Assembly (NCBI RefSeq): GCF_030695125.1
Contig: NZ_JAUYTP010000008.1
Span: forward strand, 1-64,000
Direction: 5' to 3'
Origin: Allobosea sp.
Lineage (GTDB): Bacteria > Pseudomonadota > Alphaproteobacteria > Rhizobiales > Beijerinckiaceae
Length of the DNA stretch: 64,000 nt
Made by a program: the position numbers and the translations under genes. Positions 15,910 through 25,195 of the stretch are shown piece after piece. The notes under the pieces were generated by a model. The model ran no database searches, was not told the origin of the DNA, and saw only the letters and a list, made by a program, of their open reading frames with translations. Within the stretch, counting starts at the first letter, position 1. Every line of letters starts with the position of its first letter.

Positions 15910-17775
15910 TCAGGGGCCGAGCCAGCGCAGCGGCGCCAGCGTCAGCGACGGCACATAGGTCACCAGCATCAGCACGGTCACCAGCGCCAGGATGAAGGGC
16001 AGGATCGCCCGGAAGACCTCGACCACATTGGCCCGGCCGACGCGGGCCGTGGTGAAGACCAGCACGCCCAAAGGCGGCGTCAGCGCGCCGATGACGAGGT
16101 TCATCACGAGGACAATGCCGAACTGGATCGGGTCGACGCCCGCTGACACGACGAGTGGCACAAGGATCGGGACGAGGATGACCATCGCCGCGATCATCTC
16201 CATGAATAGCCCGACGACGAGCAGCAGCAGGTTGATCAGCAGCAGCAGGACGATAGGGCTGTCGATATAGGCGCTCATCGCGGCGGCGATCTTCTGCGGA
16301 ACCTGTTCGGCCGCGAGCACCCAGGCGAAGGGCGAGGCGGCCGCGATGATGACGACGATCGACACCGTGTCGAAGGTCGATTCGCGCACCGCCTCGTAGA
16401 AGCCGTGCCCGCTTAGGCAGCGATAGAACAGCAGCCCGCAGAGGATGGCGTAGACCAGCGCGATGGCGCCGGCTTCGGTGGCGGTGAAGATGCCGAAGCG
16501 CACGCCGCCGACAATCAGCAACGGCAGCAGCAGCGCCGGAATCGCGGTCGCCGCCGCTCGCCCGCGTGCGCCCCAGGAGGCCGGGGCGATGGCGCCGCCA
16601 TAGCCCTTCACCCGCGACACGACATAGACGACGAGGATCAGCGAAGCCGCCGCCATCAGCCCCGGAATAATCGTGGCGACGAAGAGCGCGCCGACCGAAA
16701 CCGAGGCCAGCGCCGCATAGATGATCAGCCCGAGGCTGGGCGGAATGAGGTTCGCCAGGGTCGAGGAGGCACTCGTCAGGGCGCAGCTGAAGGCACGGGG
16801 ATAGCCGTGCTTCTCCATCTCCGGCACCATCAGCTTGGCGATGGCGGAGGCGTCGGCGGTGGAGGAGCCGGAGACGCCCGCAAGCAGCGTGTTGGTGACG
16901 ACATTGGCCTGCCCGAGCCCGCCGCGGAAATGCCCGACCAGGCTCGTCGCCAGCGCCACCAGCCGCGTGGTGATGCCGCCGACATTCATCACGGCAGCCG
17001 CCATGATGAAGAAGGGGATTGCGAGCAGGGTGAAGGAGTTCAGCGAGGACGCCATGTTCTGCGGCACGATGACCAGCATGATGTCGCCCAGCGGCGCGAA
17101 GGCGGCGAAGGCGCCGAAGGCGAGTGCGAAGGCGATTGGCACCTCCAGCAGCACGAGCAGCCCCGCCACCAGCATCAGCGCGGTCGGGCTGCCGGCCTCC
17201 TGCCAGACCAGCGCCGCGCCATGGCGGACCGCGAGATAGATCGCGCCGCCCGCCACGACCGCAAGCAGGCCCGACAGCTGCGGCAGGCCCCCGGCCGGGC
17301 GGATCAGATAGACGAGGTTCAACGCGCCCCCGACGGCGATGGCGATGAACAGATAGGAGAGCGGCCACTGCATCGCCGGCGAGACCTGAATCGCGCGCCC
17401 GGCGAAGTCGATGCCATGGACGACCATCATGACGCTGGTGGCCGCGATCATCGCCGCGACGAAGCCCGCATGGAGGCGCTGCAGCGGCGCCGGCAGATAG
17501 CGGCTGACGAGGTCGATGGCGATATGGGCATGCCGGCCGACGGCGAGCGCCATGCCCAGGAACACGGCCCAGGTGAACAGCCAGATCGAGACCTCTTCCG
17601 GCCAGGGCAAGGCGGCATCCAGCACGTAGCGACAGAACACCTGCAGCACCGCGACCGACGCCGACCCGAGCATCAACGTCACGCACAGCGCCTCGAACGC
17701 CTTGTCGAAGCCGAGCAAGAACCGGGCGGACGCATCGGGCGCTCGAGACGTCATCATCGGGGCTTGTTCAACCAT
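15910..17775 (-). CDS. TRAP transporter fused permease (DctQ-DctM)
   Basis: A 621-residue protein fusing the small DctQ domain (about residues 15-170, four helices, with the family segment LPWPEEVSIWLFTWAVFLGMALAVGRHAHI) to the large DctM domain (about 200-621, with NVGGITTRLVALATSLVGHFRGGLGQANVVTN, GVSGSSTADASAIAKLM and the end EMIAAMVILVPILVPL). Such fusions are known for TRAP systems. The ATG at 17775 was chosen because the upstream in-frame residues are non-homologous; a weak ribosome-binding site makes this start uncertain. It works with the DctP protein encoded 79 bp upstream. Confidence 0.9.
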   Translation of the reverse strand: MVEQAPMMTSRAPDASARFLLGFDKAFEALCVTLMLGSASVAVLQVFCRYVLDAALPWPEEVSIWLFTWAVFLGMALAVGRHAHIAIDLVSRYLPAPLQRLHAGFVAAMIAATSVMMVVHGIDFAGRAIQVSPAMQWPLSYLFIAIAVGGALNLVYLIRPAGGLPQLSGLLAVVAGGAIYLAVRHGAALVWQEAGSPTALMLVAGLLVLLEVPIAFALAFGAFAAFAPLGDIMLVIVPQNMASSLNSFTLLAIPFFIMAAAVMNVGGITTRLVALATSLVGHFRGGLGQANVVTNTLLAGVSGSSTADASAIAKLMVPEMEKHGYPRAFSCALTSASSTLANLIPPSLGLIIYAALASVSVGALFVATIIPGLMAAASLILVVYVVSRVKGYGGAIAPASWGARGRAAATAIPALLLPLLIVGGVRFGIFTATEAGAIALVYAILCGLLFYRCLSGHGFYEAVRESTFDTVSIVVIIAAASPFAWVLAAEQVPQKIAAAMSAYIDSPIVLLLLINLLLLVVGLFMEMIAAMVILVPILVPLVVSAGVDPIQFGIVLVMNLVIGALTPPLGVLVFTTARVGRANVVEVFRAILPFILALVTVLMLVTYVPSLTLAPLRWLGP

Positions 17776-17854
17776 GGTCAGGCCATCGCTCACTGCACGG
17801 GAGAAACGCCGGCCCTCAGCAGAAGGGCCGGCGCAAGGCGTCGCCAAACCGGCG

Positions 17855-18883
17855 TCAGGCCAGCTTGCGGATCTTCTCGATCATCGCCTTGGTTTCCGGG
17901 CTCTTGGATCCGAACTGGTCGAAGAGCGGCGCGGTCATCTCGGCCCATTTTGCCCGCTCGGCCTCGCTGATGCGGTTGACCTTGCAGCCGAGCTTCTCGA
18001 GATCGGCCAGCGCCTTGTCGGCATTGGCGCGGTTCGTCGCCCGCTGCTCGGCGAAAACCTCCTTGGCGGAGGCGCGCACCATGTCGCGCAGATCGGCCGG
18101 CAGGCTGTCCAGCCAGCGCGCATTGACGCGCACGGCCTTCGGCAGGAACCAGTGCGCCGTCGGGGTCACCTCCTTCGCCTGCTCGTGCCATTTGAAGCCA
18201 AGGATGGAGAAGTAGTCCGAATCGAGCCCGTCGATGACGCCGGTCGAGAGCGCCGAATACTGCTCTGAATAGGGCAGGGGCGTCGGATTGGCGCCGAGCG
18301 TCTTCCAGAAATCGACCCAGATCCGCAGCTCCGGCACGCGGATCTTCAAGCCTTTCAGCGTCTCCAGCGAGTTGACCGGCCGCTTCGAAAGGATGTGGCG
18401 GAAACCGGTCTCGCCATAGGCGACGAACTCGACACCCGTCTTCTTGCGGGCGATGTCGGAGACCTCCTGGCCGAGCGGGCCCTGCAGCACGCGGTCGACA
18501 TGGGCCTCGTCCTTGTAGATGAAGCCCGGCGCGCCACCGAAGGCCGCGATCTCCGGCGCGATCGCCTCTTCGCTGTCAGGCCCGGCGGTGGTGACCTGGA
18601 TGGTGCCGATCCGGCTGCCCTCGAGCGCCTGCGCCAGCCCGCCGAGCTGGGCCGCGGGAAAGTGCTGCGCGTCGATGCGCCCGCCGCTGCGCTCACGCAG
18701 GATGCCCGTCCACTTCTCGAAGCCGAGCGTGATCGGCGTGCCGATCCCCTCGGTATGGGCGATGCGGCAGGTGAATTTCTGCTGGGCGCGTGCCGATGTC
18801 AGTACGGCAGGCGCGGCGACCGCTGCGAGGCCGAGCCGGCCGAGAGCGCGACGGGTAAACAGGCCATCCGACGATGAAGTCAT
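17855..18883 (-). CDS. TRAP transporter substrate-binding protein DctP
   Basis: A 342-residue periplasmic binding protein. The start MTSSSDGLFTRRALGRLGLAAVAAP has a twin-arginine type signal ending near SARA|QQ, and GGAGAGGAAA precedes the ATG. The body has DctP hallmarks: ERSGGRIDAQHFPAAQLGG, LKGLKIRVPELRIWVDFWKTLGANPTPLPYSEQYSALSTGVIDG, including the conserved arginine (KIRVPE) that anchors a ligand carboxylate in many members. First gene of the minus-strand operon, divergent from a LacI regulator with operator sites between. The ligand is probably a sugar acid, by context. Confidence 0.92.
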   Translation of the reverse strand: MTSSSDGLFTRRALGRLGLAAVAAPAVLTSARAQQKFTCRIAHTEGIGTPITLGFEKWTGILRERSGGRIDAQHFPAAQLGGLAQALEGSRIGTIQVTTAGPDSEEAIAPEIAAFGGAPGFIYKDEAHVDRVLQGPLGQEVSDIARKKTGVEFVAYGETGFRHILSKRPVNSLETLKGLKIRVPELRIWVDFWKTLGANPTPLPYSEQYSALSTGVIDGLDSDYFSILGFKWHEQAKEVTPTAHWFLPKAVRVNARWLDSLPADLRDMVRASAKEVFAEQRATNRANADKALADLEKLGCKVNRISEAERAKWAEMTAPLFDQFGSKSPETKAMIEKIRKLA

Positions 18884-19070
18884 GGTGTTTCCTCTCCTGG
18901 TGCCGTTGTGTACGGCCGGCATGCTCCGGCCTTGATGGGACGCATGCCCGCCCCGGGCTGGTTTCTGGGTCTGCTCTTGCGTCTCGCCGCGAGGTCGCGA
19001 ACACTCATCCCGGCCTCGCCGACGCCGCTCGCGGCAGGGCTCGAACCGCTCCTCCTGAACCGGACGCTAT

Positions 19071-19152
19071 GCGCAATCGATTTCACTGTAAACCGCTTGC
19101 TTTGCAGGCACGCCGCGATGGTCTATGCAATAGAGAGCGCAATCGATTGCGC
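19071..19152. promoter_or_regulatory. Two LacI-type operators between dctP and lacI
   Basis: A perfect 16-bp palindrome GCGCAATCGATTGCGC lies at 19137-19152, 33 bp before the LacI start. A second, half-degenerate copy GCGCAATCGATTTCAC lies at 19071-19086. The centres are 66 bp apart. The central CG with symmetric arms is the classic LacI/PurR operator form. Two spaced copies in the divergent gap suggest joint control of both directions, perhaps with looping. The remaining part of this 301-bp gap shows nothing else I can support. Confidence 0.8.
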
Positions 19153-19184
19153 AATTCGGGGCGTGCTCCGACGAGGCATGGCCG

Positions 19185-20216
19185 ATGAAGCGCCCTCCCA
19201 CCATGAAGGACATCGCGGCCGAGCTGGAGCTGTCCGTCTCGACGGTCGCGCGGTCGCTGGCGGATTCGCCGCGGATCAGCCGCGAGACGCGGGCGCGGGT
19301 GGTCTCGGCGGCCGAGCGGCTCGGCTACGTCGTCGATCTCGCGGCCCGGGCCATGCGCAGCGGTACGAGTTCGATCGTCGGGCTGATCGTGCCCGACATC
19401 CGCAACGATTTTTATTCCACCGCAGCCAAGGCGATTGCCGATTGCTGCCAGGAGCGGGGCCACCAGCTCGTGCTCGCGGTCACCGACGACGATCCCAAGC
19501 TGGAGCTTGAGCATCTGCGCAATCTGCGCTCGGCCCGGGCGTTGGGTTTCATCATCATTCCCAGCGTCACGCCGGCGCAGGAGACGCTGCGCCTGATGCG
19601 GGCGACGCCGCATGTCCAGTTCGTGCGCAACTGCGCCAAGGTGGAGTCGGACTGGTTCGGCATCGAGGATGGCGAGGCCATGCGCCTGGCGGCGCGCCAT
19701 CTGATCGATCTCGGCCACCGGCGCATCGCCTATATCGGCTCGACGGTCGCGATCTCGACCGGGCGCGACCGGCTCGAGGGCTTTCGCCGGACCCTGCAGG
19801 ACGCCGGCATCGCCATCGACGACAGGCTGGTCAAGGCGGGCAGCTGCGACACCGAATTCGGCTTCGCCGCGATGCAGGCGATCCTCGCGGAGCCGCAGCG
19901 ACCGACCGCGGTCGTCACGGCCGGCGCCCGGATGAGCATCGGCGCCTATGATTGCGCGCGCGCCGCGGGCGTCGACATCCCGTCCGAGTTGTCATTCGTC
20001 GGCTTCAGCGACAGCCCGACGCTGCGCTGGTGCGGCAACGGCCTGACCACCATCGCGCTGCCGGTGCGCGAGCTCGCGATGGCGGCAACGGATTTCCTGT
20101 TTCGGAAGACGGCATCGGACCAGCAATCCGAACGCCCCTGCCGCGTCATGCTCGCGCCGGGCCTTCTGCTGCGAGGCTCGACAGCAGCGCCGCGCTGCGC
20201 GCTCGTGACGGCCTGA
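19185..20216 (+). CDS. LacI-family transcriptional regulator
   Basis: A 343-residue repressor. The N-terminal LacI helix-turn-helix is complete: TMKDIAAELELSVSTVARSLADSPRISRETRARVVSAAERLGYV, followed by the hinge helix ARAMRSGTSSIVGLIVPDI. A periplasmic-binding-like sensor domain follows, with IADCCQERGHQLVLAVTDDD, RHLIDLGHRRIAYIGS and GVDIPSELSFVGFSDSP. It is divergent from the TRAP/Gfo-Idh operon and preceded by a palindromic operator, so it probably represses that operon and itself until a sugar-type inducer binds. Confidence 0.93.
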   Translation: MKRPPTMKDIAAELELSVSTVARSLADSPRISRETRARVVSAAERLGYVVDLAARAMRSGTSSIVGLIVPDIRNDFYSTAAKAIADCCQERGHQLVLAVTDDDPKLELEHLRNLRSARALGFIIIPSVTPAQETLRLMRATPHVQFVRNCAKVESDWFGIEDGEAMRLAARHLIDLGHRRIAYIGSTVAISTGRDRLEGFRRTLQDAGIAIDDRLVKAGSCDTEFGFAAMQAILAEPQRPTAVVTAGARMSIGAYDCARAAGVDIPSELSFVGFSDSPTLRWCGNGLTTIALPVRELAMAATDFLFRKTASDQQSERPCRVMLAPGLLLRGSTAAPRCALVTA

Positions 20217-20711
20217 CAGATCTCGGTCAGTCGCGGCAGTCAGGCTGGCCCCTGCGACGGCCGGCAACGCGTCGTCGCAGCGCCATTGCTCGCTCGAGCG
20301 GCTGGATCGAGATCGCGTCTAACGGCCTCGTGGTGCGTGTCGGACGCCGCGCCCACGCGAAGACGATTGGCGTGGTAATATCGACGTTGAAGGGCGCCTC
20401 TTGAACGGTGCAACCAGCGGTTTGCGTCACGATCGCGACGCGTCAGTCGACTTCCGGAACTGCTCCGGGGCGCTTCTCGGCGACACCCTCACAATCATGG
20501 CCCAGCGCCGATCGGAGCTCGCCCTTGCCTTCCAAGGAGGGTCAAAGCTCTCTCGAGATCGCGATCCTGACGAAGAACCGGCCATCACCATCGAGCAGAT
20601 ATGGGTGCTTGGCGGCCATGGACTTCGATCTGATTTGTTACAGGTTTTGTAACGTCAGAATGGACGGAAGCCTTTATTCGCCAATGCCTCAGCCACATCA
20701 AGGAGATGGGC
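20217..20711. other. Intergenic stretch without a supported gene
   Basis: About 495 bp between the LacI gene and tRNA-Thr. Short open frames (for example plus 20401-20652) lack a recognisable domain or a good ribosome-binding site and read like composition-driven frames. The region is somewhat less GC-rich near 20630-20690. I see no repeat, integrase or attachment-site duplication next to the tRNA. Confidence 0.5.
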
Positions 20712-20786
20712 TGGTGCTGCGAGAGAGGATTGAACTCTCGACCTCACCATTACCAATGGTGTGCTCTACCACTGAGCTACCGCAGC
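20712..20786 (-). tRNA. tRNA-Thr (anticodon GGT)
   Basis: Read on the minus strand, the 75-nt cloverleaf closes. The acceptor stem is GCTGCGG with TCGCAGC (a final G-T pair), the D arm GCTC..GAGC, the anticodon stem CACCA/TGGTG with loop TTGGTAA, hence anticodon GGT for threonine codons ACC/ACU. The T arm is GAGAG-TTCAATC-CTCTC. Discriminator A and a genomically encoded CCA end the gene at 20712. Confidence 0.95.
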
Positions 20787-21011
20787 AGGATCGTCGGCCT
20801 TGGCGTCTGGCGGTCGCGCAAGGCGAGGACAGGCGGGCGTCGTTCCGAAGCGGCGTCCTGATGCCACAAGCCCCGGGCCGACGCAACCCGTCTCGTCGCT
20901 CCGCACGACGATATTGCCGGGCGGGGCAGTCGCGGGGCTGCCGCAACGCGGTCGGCGCCGGTGCGGGTGGGGCGCGGTGAAGCAAGGTCCGGCGGGGACG
21001 GCCGGCCTGTC

Positions 21012-21722
21012 TCAGTCGGGCAGCAGCAGGCGCGGGTCGATGCGGAAGAGGCGCGCATCGCCCATCAGATGGGCGCTGAAGCCCGGCCCCAGCAGCGGGC
21101 GAAAGGCTTCGTCGCGCAGGTTCAGCCCGCCGGCATATGCGCCCATCGCCGGCATGACGCAGCGCCGCGCCGAGAGCGCGAAGCAGCGCCGCCGCAGCGC
21201 CCGCCCGCGCATCCTGATTTTGGCGGCCGGGTGGAGATGGCCGGCGATCTCGAAGCCCGTCTCCTGCGCATCGGGCTCATGGCGCAGGGTGACGCCGCGC
21301 AGATCGACCGTCGCGGCGCTGTCGCCTCCCATCGCCGCGCCGATCTGCGGGTCGTGATTGCCGGTCACCCAGAGCCAGTCGCGGCCCGCCTGCAGCCGCT
21401 GCAGCGTCGCGCGGTTGTCCTCGCCGAGGCGGATGTCCGCCTCGCGGTCGTGGAAGCTGTCGCCGAGCGCGATGACGCGGGTCGGCGCATGGCGGGCGAT
21501 CGCGGCTGATAGCGTGGCCAGCGTCGCCGCCGAATCATAGGGCGGCAGGAAGACGCCGCGCCGCGCATAGGAGGAGCCTTTTTCCAGATGCAGGTCGGCG
21601 ACGACGAGCGTGCGCTCGTCGGGCAGCCAGAGCGCGCCCGAATGATCGGGAACGACCACGAGCCGGCCGAGCAGGAAGACTGCCTCGGCCGGTGCCCGGT
21701 CGCTCGCCGCCACTGCGTTCAC
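21012..21722 (-). CDS. pdeM: Ligase-associated DNA damage response endonuclease PdeM
   Basis: A 236-residue metallophosphoesterase of the PdeM type. Metal-binding motifs appear in order: VVADLHLEKGSSYARRG, ALGDSFHDREA, VTGNHDPQIG and IAGHLHPA. The C-terminal RCFALSARRCVMPAMGAYAGGLN is typical of the DNA-damage-response subgroup. It overlaps the helicase stop/start by 4 bp, so the two are co-translated. It is thought to act as a nuclease with the ligase-associated helicase, exonuclease and ligase, all encoded within the next 8 kb. Confidence 0.93.
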   Translation of the reverse strand: MNAVAASDRAPAEAVFLLGRLVVVPDHSGALWLPDERTLVVADLHLEKGSSYARRGVFLPPYDSAATLATLSAAIARHAPTRVIALGDSFHDREADIRLGEDNRATLQRLQAGRDWLWVTGNHDPQIGAAMGGDSAATVDLRGVTLRHEPDAQETGFEIAGHLHPAAKIRMRGRALRRRCFALSARRCVMPAMGAYAGGLNLRDEAFRPLLGPGFSAHLMGDARLFRIDPRLLLPD

Positions 21723-24205
21723 GCCATCGCCTCTTCGGTCAGCATCGCCTCGGCCTCCGCCAGGATCTCATCGGCCGCCTCGCCATAGACTGCCTCGCGG
21801 CCGATCTCGAGCATGACGGAGACGCCCAGCGGCGACACATGATCCAGCGGCTGATGCACGATTCGCCCGCTGATTCGTGTCAGCATCTGGCCCAGCCGCT
21901 TGATGTCGAGCAAGCCCGTCGCGGCATCCGCGCGTGTGGCCTTGAGCAGCACGTGCTCCGGCTCGTGCCGCCGCAGCACGTCGTAGACGAGGTCGGTCGA
22001 CATCGTGACCTGGCGGCCGTTCTTCTCCTGGCCCGGAAAGCGCCGCTCGATCAGGCCGGCGATCACGGCGCATTGCCGGAAGGTGCGCTTCATCAGCGCC
22101 GATTCCGCCAGCCACTCCTCGAGGTCGTCGCCCAGCATGTCCTGCGAGAACAGCTCGTCGAGGCTCAAGGCCCCGCGCGCGATCGCGGCGGACATGTCGC
22201 CGAGCCCCCAGCAGGCCATGCCGTAATCATTGCAGACGAAGCCGAGCGGCCGCATCTTCGCGCGCTCGAGCCGGCGCGTCAGCAGCATGCCGAGCGTCTG
22301 ATGCGCCAGCCGCCCCTCGAAGGGATAGGCGACGAGATAGAACCGCCCCCCGCGCGGAAAGGTCTCGACCAGGAGCTCGCCGGGCTGGGGCAGACGCGAC
22401 TTCAGGCGCTGGGCGTGCAGCCAGGACGAGACCTCCTCGGGCAGGCTGTCCCATTCCCCGGGATTGGCCAGCATGGCGCGCACGCGGGCGGCGAGAAAGG
22501 TCGAGAGCGGGAACTTGCCTCCATTGTAGGAGGGGATCTTCGGGTCGGTGCCGGGCGGCGCGCGCGAGCAGATTGCCTCGTTGCCGGCGATGCCCTCGAA
22601 ACGCAGGATCTCGCCGGCGAAGATGAAGGTGTCGCCCGGCGTCATCGTCTCCGCGAAATACTCCTCGACCTCGCCGAGAATCCGGCCGCCGCGGGTCACC
22701 CGCGAAGGCTCGCCCGGCTTGCCCGCGCGACCGCGTCCGAGCCGGACCTTGAGCATGGTCGATTCGACGATGGTGCCGACATTCATGCGGTATTGCTGGA
22801 TGATCTTGGCGTTGCTGGCGCGCCAGTGCCCGGCCTTGTCCTGCCGCAGTTTGGCGAAGCGCTCATAGCTTTTCAGCGCGTAGCCGCCGGTCGCGACGAA
22901 ATGGACCACCGCATCGAAATCTGCACGCGCGAGCCCCGCATAGGGCGAGGCGGTGCAGATCTCGGCATAGAGCGCGTCCGCTTCGAAGCCGTCCGAGCAG
23001 GCGACGCCGAGCACATGCTGGGCCAGCACGTCGAGCGCGCCGATGCGGGCATCCGCCGTGTCCTGCGCGGCCTCGGCCACGGCATCGAGCGCGGCGCGGC
23101 ACTCCAGCAGCTCGAAGCGGTTGGAGGGCACCAGCAGCGCCTGCGAGGGCTCGTCCATGCGGTGGTTGGAGCGGCCGATGCGCTGCATCAGCCGGCTTGC
23201 CCCCTTGGGCGCACCGATATTGACGACGAGGTCGACATCGCCCCAGTCGATGCCGAGGTCGAGCGTCGCCGTGCAGACGACCGCCTTCAGCCGCCCCTCG
23301 GCCATCGCCGCCTCGACCTTGCGACGCTGCGTGGCGTCGAGCGAGCCGTGATGCAGCGCGATCGGCAGGTTGTCGTCGTTAATCGTCCACAGTGCCTGGA
23401 AGGCGAATTCCGCCTGCATGCGCGTATTGACGAAGACCAGCGTCAGCTTGTGCGCCTTGATCGCCTCGTAGATCGCGCCCATCGCATGGCCGGTGGTGTG
23501 GCCGGCCATCGGCAGTCGTGTTGGCGTCTGCAGGATGCCGATGCGCGCCGCCGCCCCGCCCTTCACCGTCACCAGCCCGGCCGGCGTCTCGCTGCCGCCG
23601 AGGAAGCGCTGCAGGTCCGCCGGCTCGCGCACCGTCGCAGACAGCCCGACGGCGCTGACCTGCGGAGCGAGGCTGCGCAGGCGTGCCAGGTCGAGCGAAA
23701 GCAGGTCGCCGCGCTTGGAGGTGACGAGCGCATGAAGTTCGTCGAGCACGATCCGGCGCAGACTGGAGAAGAAGGGCGCGGCGTCGCGATGCGAGACCAG
23801 GAGCGCGAGCTGCTCGGGCGTCGTCAGCAGGATGTCGGGCGGGCGCTGCATCTGGCGGGTGCGCTTGGCGGCGGAGGTGTCGCCGGTGCGGGTCTCGACC
23901 GTGCTGGCCAAGCCCATCTCGCGGATCGGCGCGTCGAGATTCCGGGCGATATCGACGGCGAGCGCCTTCAGCGGCGAGATGTAGAGCGTATGCAGGCCCT
24001 CGCGCTTGCCTGACCGCTCGGTCAATTCGACAAGCGAGGGCAGAAATCCCGCCAGCGTCTTGCCGGCGCCGGTCGGCGCGACCAGCAGCGTCGAGCGCCC
24101 GGCGCGCGCCGCGTCGAGCAGCGCGAGCTGATGGGGACGCGCAGTCCAGCCGCGGCTTGCGAACCAATCGTCGAAAGCGGGCGGGAGCGGGGAGGGGGCT
24201 GGCAT
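21719..24205 (-). CDS. Ligase-associated DNA damage response DEXH helicase (Lhr-type)
   Basis: An 828-residue superfamily 2 helicase of the Lhr family. Motif I is LLVAPTGAGKTLAGFLP (residues about 36-52), motif II VLDELHA (DELH), then the SAT motif VGLSATVREPADLQRFLGG. The helicase C domain has ALHHGSLDATQRRKVEAAM, VCTATLDLGIDWGDVDLVV and the QRIGRSNHR motif VI. A long Lhr-specific C-terminal domain follows from about residue 450. The length fits the short, ligase-associated class rather than the about 1500-residue Lhr. It would translocate on single-stranded DNA and unwind repair intermediates. It is coupled to pdeM. Confidence 0.95.
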   Translation of the reverse strand: MPAPSPLPPAFDDWFASRGWTARPHQLALLDAARAGRSTLLVAPTGAGKTLAGFLPSLVELTERSGKREGLHTLYISPLKALAVDIARNLDAPIREMGLASTVETRTGDTSAAKRTRQMQRPPDILLTTPEQLALLVSHRDAAPFFSSLRRIVLDELHALVTSKRGDLLSLDLARLRSLAPQVSAVGLSATVREPADLQRFLGGSETPAGLVTVKGGAAARIGILQTPTRLPMAGHTTGHAMGAIYEAIKAHKLTLVFVNTRMQAEFAFQALWTINDDNLPIALHHGSLDATQRRKVEAAMAEGRLKAVVCTATLDLGIDWGDVDLVVNIGAPKGASRLMQRIGRSNHRMDEPSQALLVPSNRFELLECRAALDAVAEAAQDTADARIGALDVLAQHVLGVACSDGFEADALYAEICTASPYAGLARADFDAVVHFVATGGYALKSYERFAKLRQDKAGHWRASNAKIIQQYRMNVGTIVESTMLKVRLGRGRAGKPGEPSRVTRGGRILGEVEEYFAETMTPGDTFIFAGEILRFEGIAGNEAICSRAPPGTDPKIPSYNGGKFPLSTFLAARVRAMLANPGEWDSLPEEVSSWLHAQRLKSRLPQPGELLVETFPRGGRFYLVAYPFEGRLAHQTLGMLLTRRLERAKMRPLGFVCNDYGMACWGLGDMSAAIARGALSLDELFSQDMLGDDLEEWLAESALMKRTFRQCAVIAGLIERRFPGQEKNGRQVTMSTDLVYDVLRRHEPEHVLLKATRADAATGLLDIKRLGQMLTRISGRIVHQPLDHVSPLGVSVMLEIGREAVYGEAADEILAEAEAMLTEEAMA

Positions 24206-24444
24206 CCCCCCAGAGATAGGATGAGACGCAGGGGAACGAAAGGGGAATGAGGGCGCGGTGTGCGCCTCTCGCGGAACGGCTCCACACAGCGGCCACCGGT
24301 GACCTTGCGGTGCGCGCTGGAAGCGACCTCGACCATTGTCGAGCGGCTGGCGAACGCCTCGGGGAAAAGGCGCGCATCGCCTGCCCTATTTGCCTCCGCG
24401 AAACCACTATCGGTCATAGCTGAGGCTTGTGATTGGAGGCCCTC

Positions 24445-25119
24445 GTGGAAACGTCGCTTTACCTGCCCGTCAAGACCTTCCTCGAAAGCCTGGGCTACGC
24501 CGTCAAGGGCGAGGTCGGGCATTGCGATCTCGTCGGTCTCCGCGACGAGGATCCGACCGTGGTCGTGATCGGCGAACTGAAACTGACCTTCAATCTGGAG
24601 CTCATCCTCCAGGGCGTCGACCGGATGAGTGTCGGCGACGAGATCTGGCTGGCGGCCAGGCTCTCCGCGCGCGGCAAGGGCCGCGAAAGCGATTCGCGAT
24701 ACCGCGCCTTGTGTCGGCGCCTGGGTTTTGGACTTCTGGGCGTCGACGGCTCCGGCGGCGTCGAGGTCCTCGTTTCGCCGGTGGCGCCAATCCCCCGCAA
24801 GGACCCGCGCCGTCGGTCGCGTCTCGTGGAGGAGCACAGGCGGCGACGGGGCGATCCGTCGGTCGGCGGCGGCACGCGCACACCCGTCATGACCGCCTAC
24901 CGCCAGCAAGCTCTCGGCTGCGCGGCCGCGATGATGTCGGCACCGCAGCGACCGCGCGACCTCAAGCCGCTGTTTCCCGACGCGCAGAAGATTCTGCACC
25001 GCAACGTCTATGGCTGGTTCGAGCGCGCCGAACGCGGCGTCTACGCACTCACCGCCACCGGCCGTCTCGCTGCGGCAGGGTGGGGAGTCGAGCCGGTGGC
25101 CTGTCAGGGCGGGAATTGA
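24445..25119 (+). CDS. DUF2161 protein, putative PD-(D/E)XK nuclease fold
   Basis: A 224-residue protein of the DUF2161 family. The N-terminal part has a nuclease-like pattern: D28 in GHCDLVGL, then E44 and K46 in VVVIGELKLTF, matching the D...ExK core of PD-(D/E)XK phosphodiesterases. After a basic linker (PRKDPRRRSRLVEEHRRRRG), a C-terminal part resembles a winged helix (DAQKILHRNVYGWFERAERGVYALTATGR). The GTG at 24445 follows GGAGG by 7 bases. It is divergent from the Lhr-type helicase. A DNA-repair or nuclease role is suggested by motif and location but unproven. Confidence 0.8.
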   Translation: METSLYLPVKTFLESLGYAVKGEVGHCDLVGLRDEDPTVVVIGELKLTFNLELILQGVDRMSVGDEIWLAARLSARGKGRESDSRYRALCRRLGFGLLGVDGSGGVEVLVSPVAPIPRKDPRRRSRLVEEHRRRRGDPSVGGGTRTPVMTAYRQQALGCAAAMMSAPQRPRDLKPLFPDAQKILHRNVYGWFERAERGVYALTATGRLAAAGWGVEPVACQGGN

Positions 25120-25195
25120 GCGTCCCGGCGCCGCCACACAACGAAAGGAGCGCGCTGCTGCCGCTGTTGCGACGAGAGCCCGAAAGGCCCGCGCA

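Noticed and set aside
20408..20980. Protein-like frame across the tRNA gene (RERIELSTSPLPMVCSTTELPQ)
   Set aside because: This is the well-known false translation of a tRNA antisense strand. The cloverleaf for tRNA-Thr is clear.
20712..21011. tRNA-Thr as an integration site for a mobile element
   Set aside because: No integrase gene, direct-repeat copy of the tRNA 3' end or change in gene character was found on either side.
21692..24013. 773-codon open frame on the plus strand
   Set aside because: Antisense of the Lhr-type helicase; no recognisable domain.
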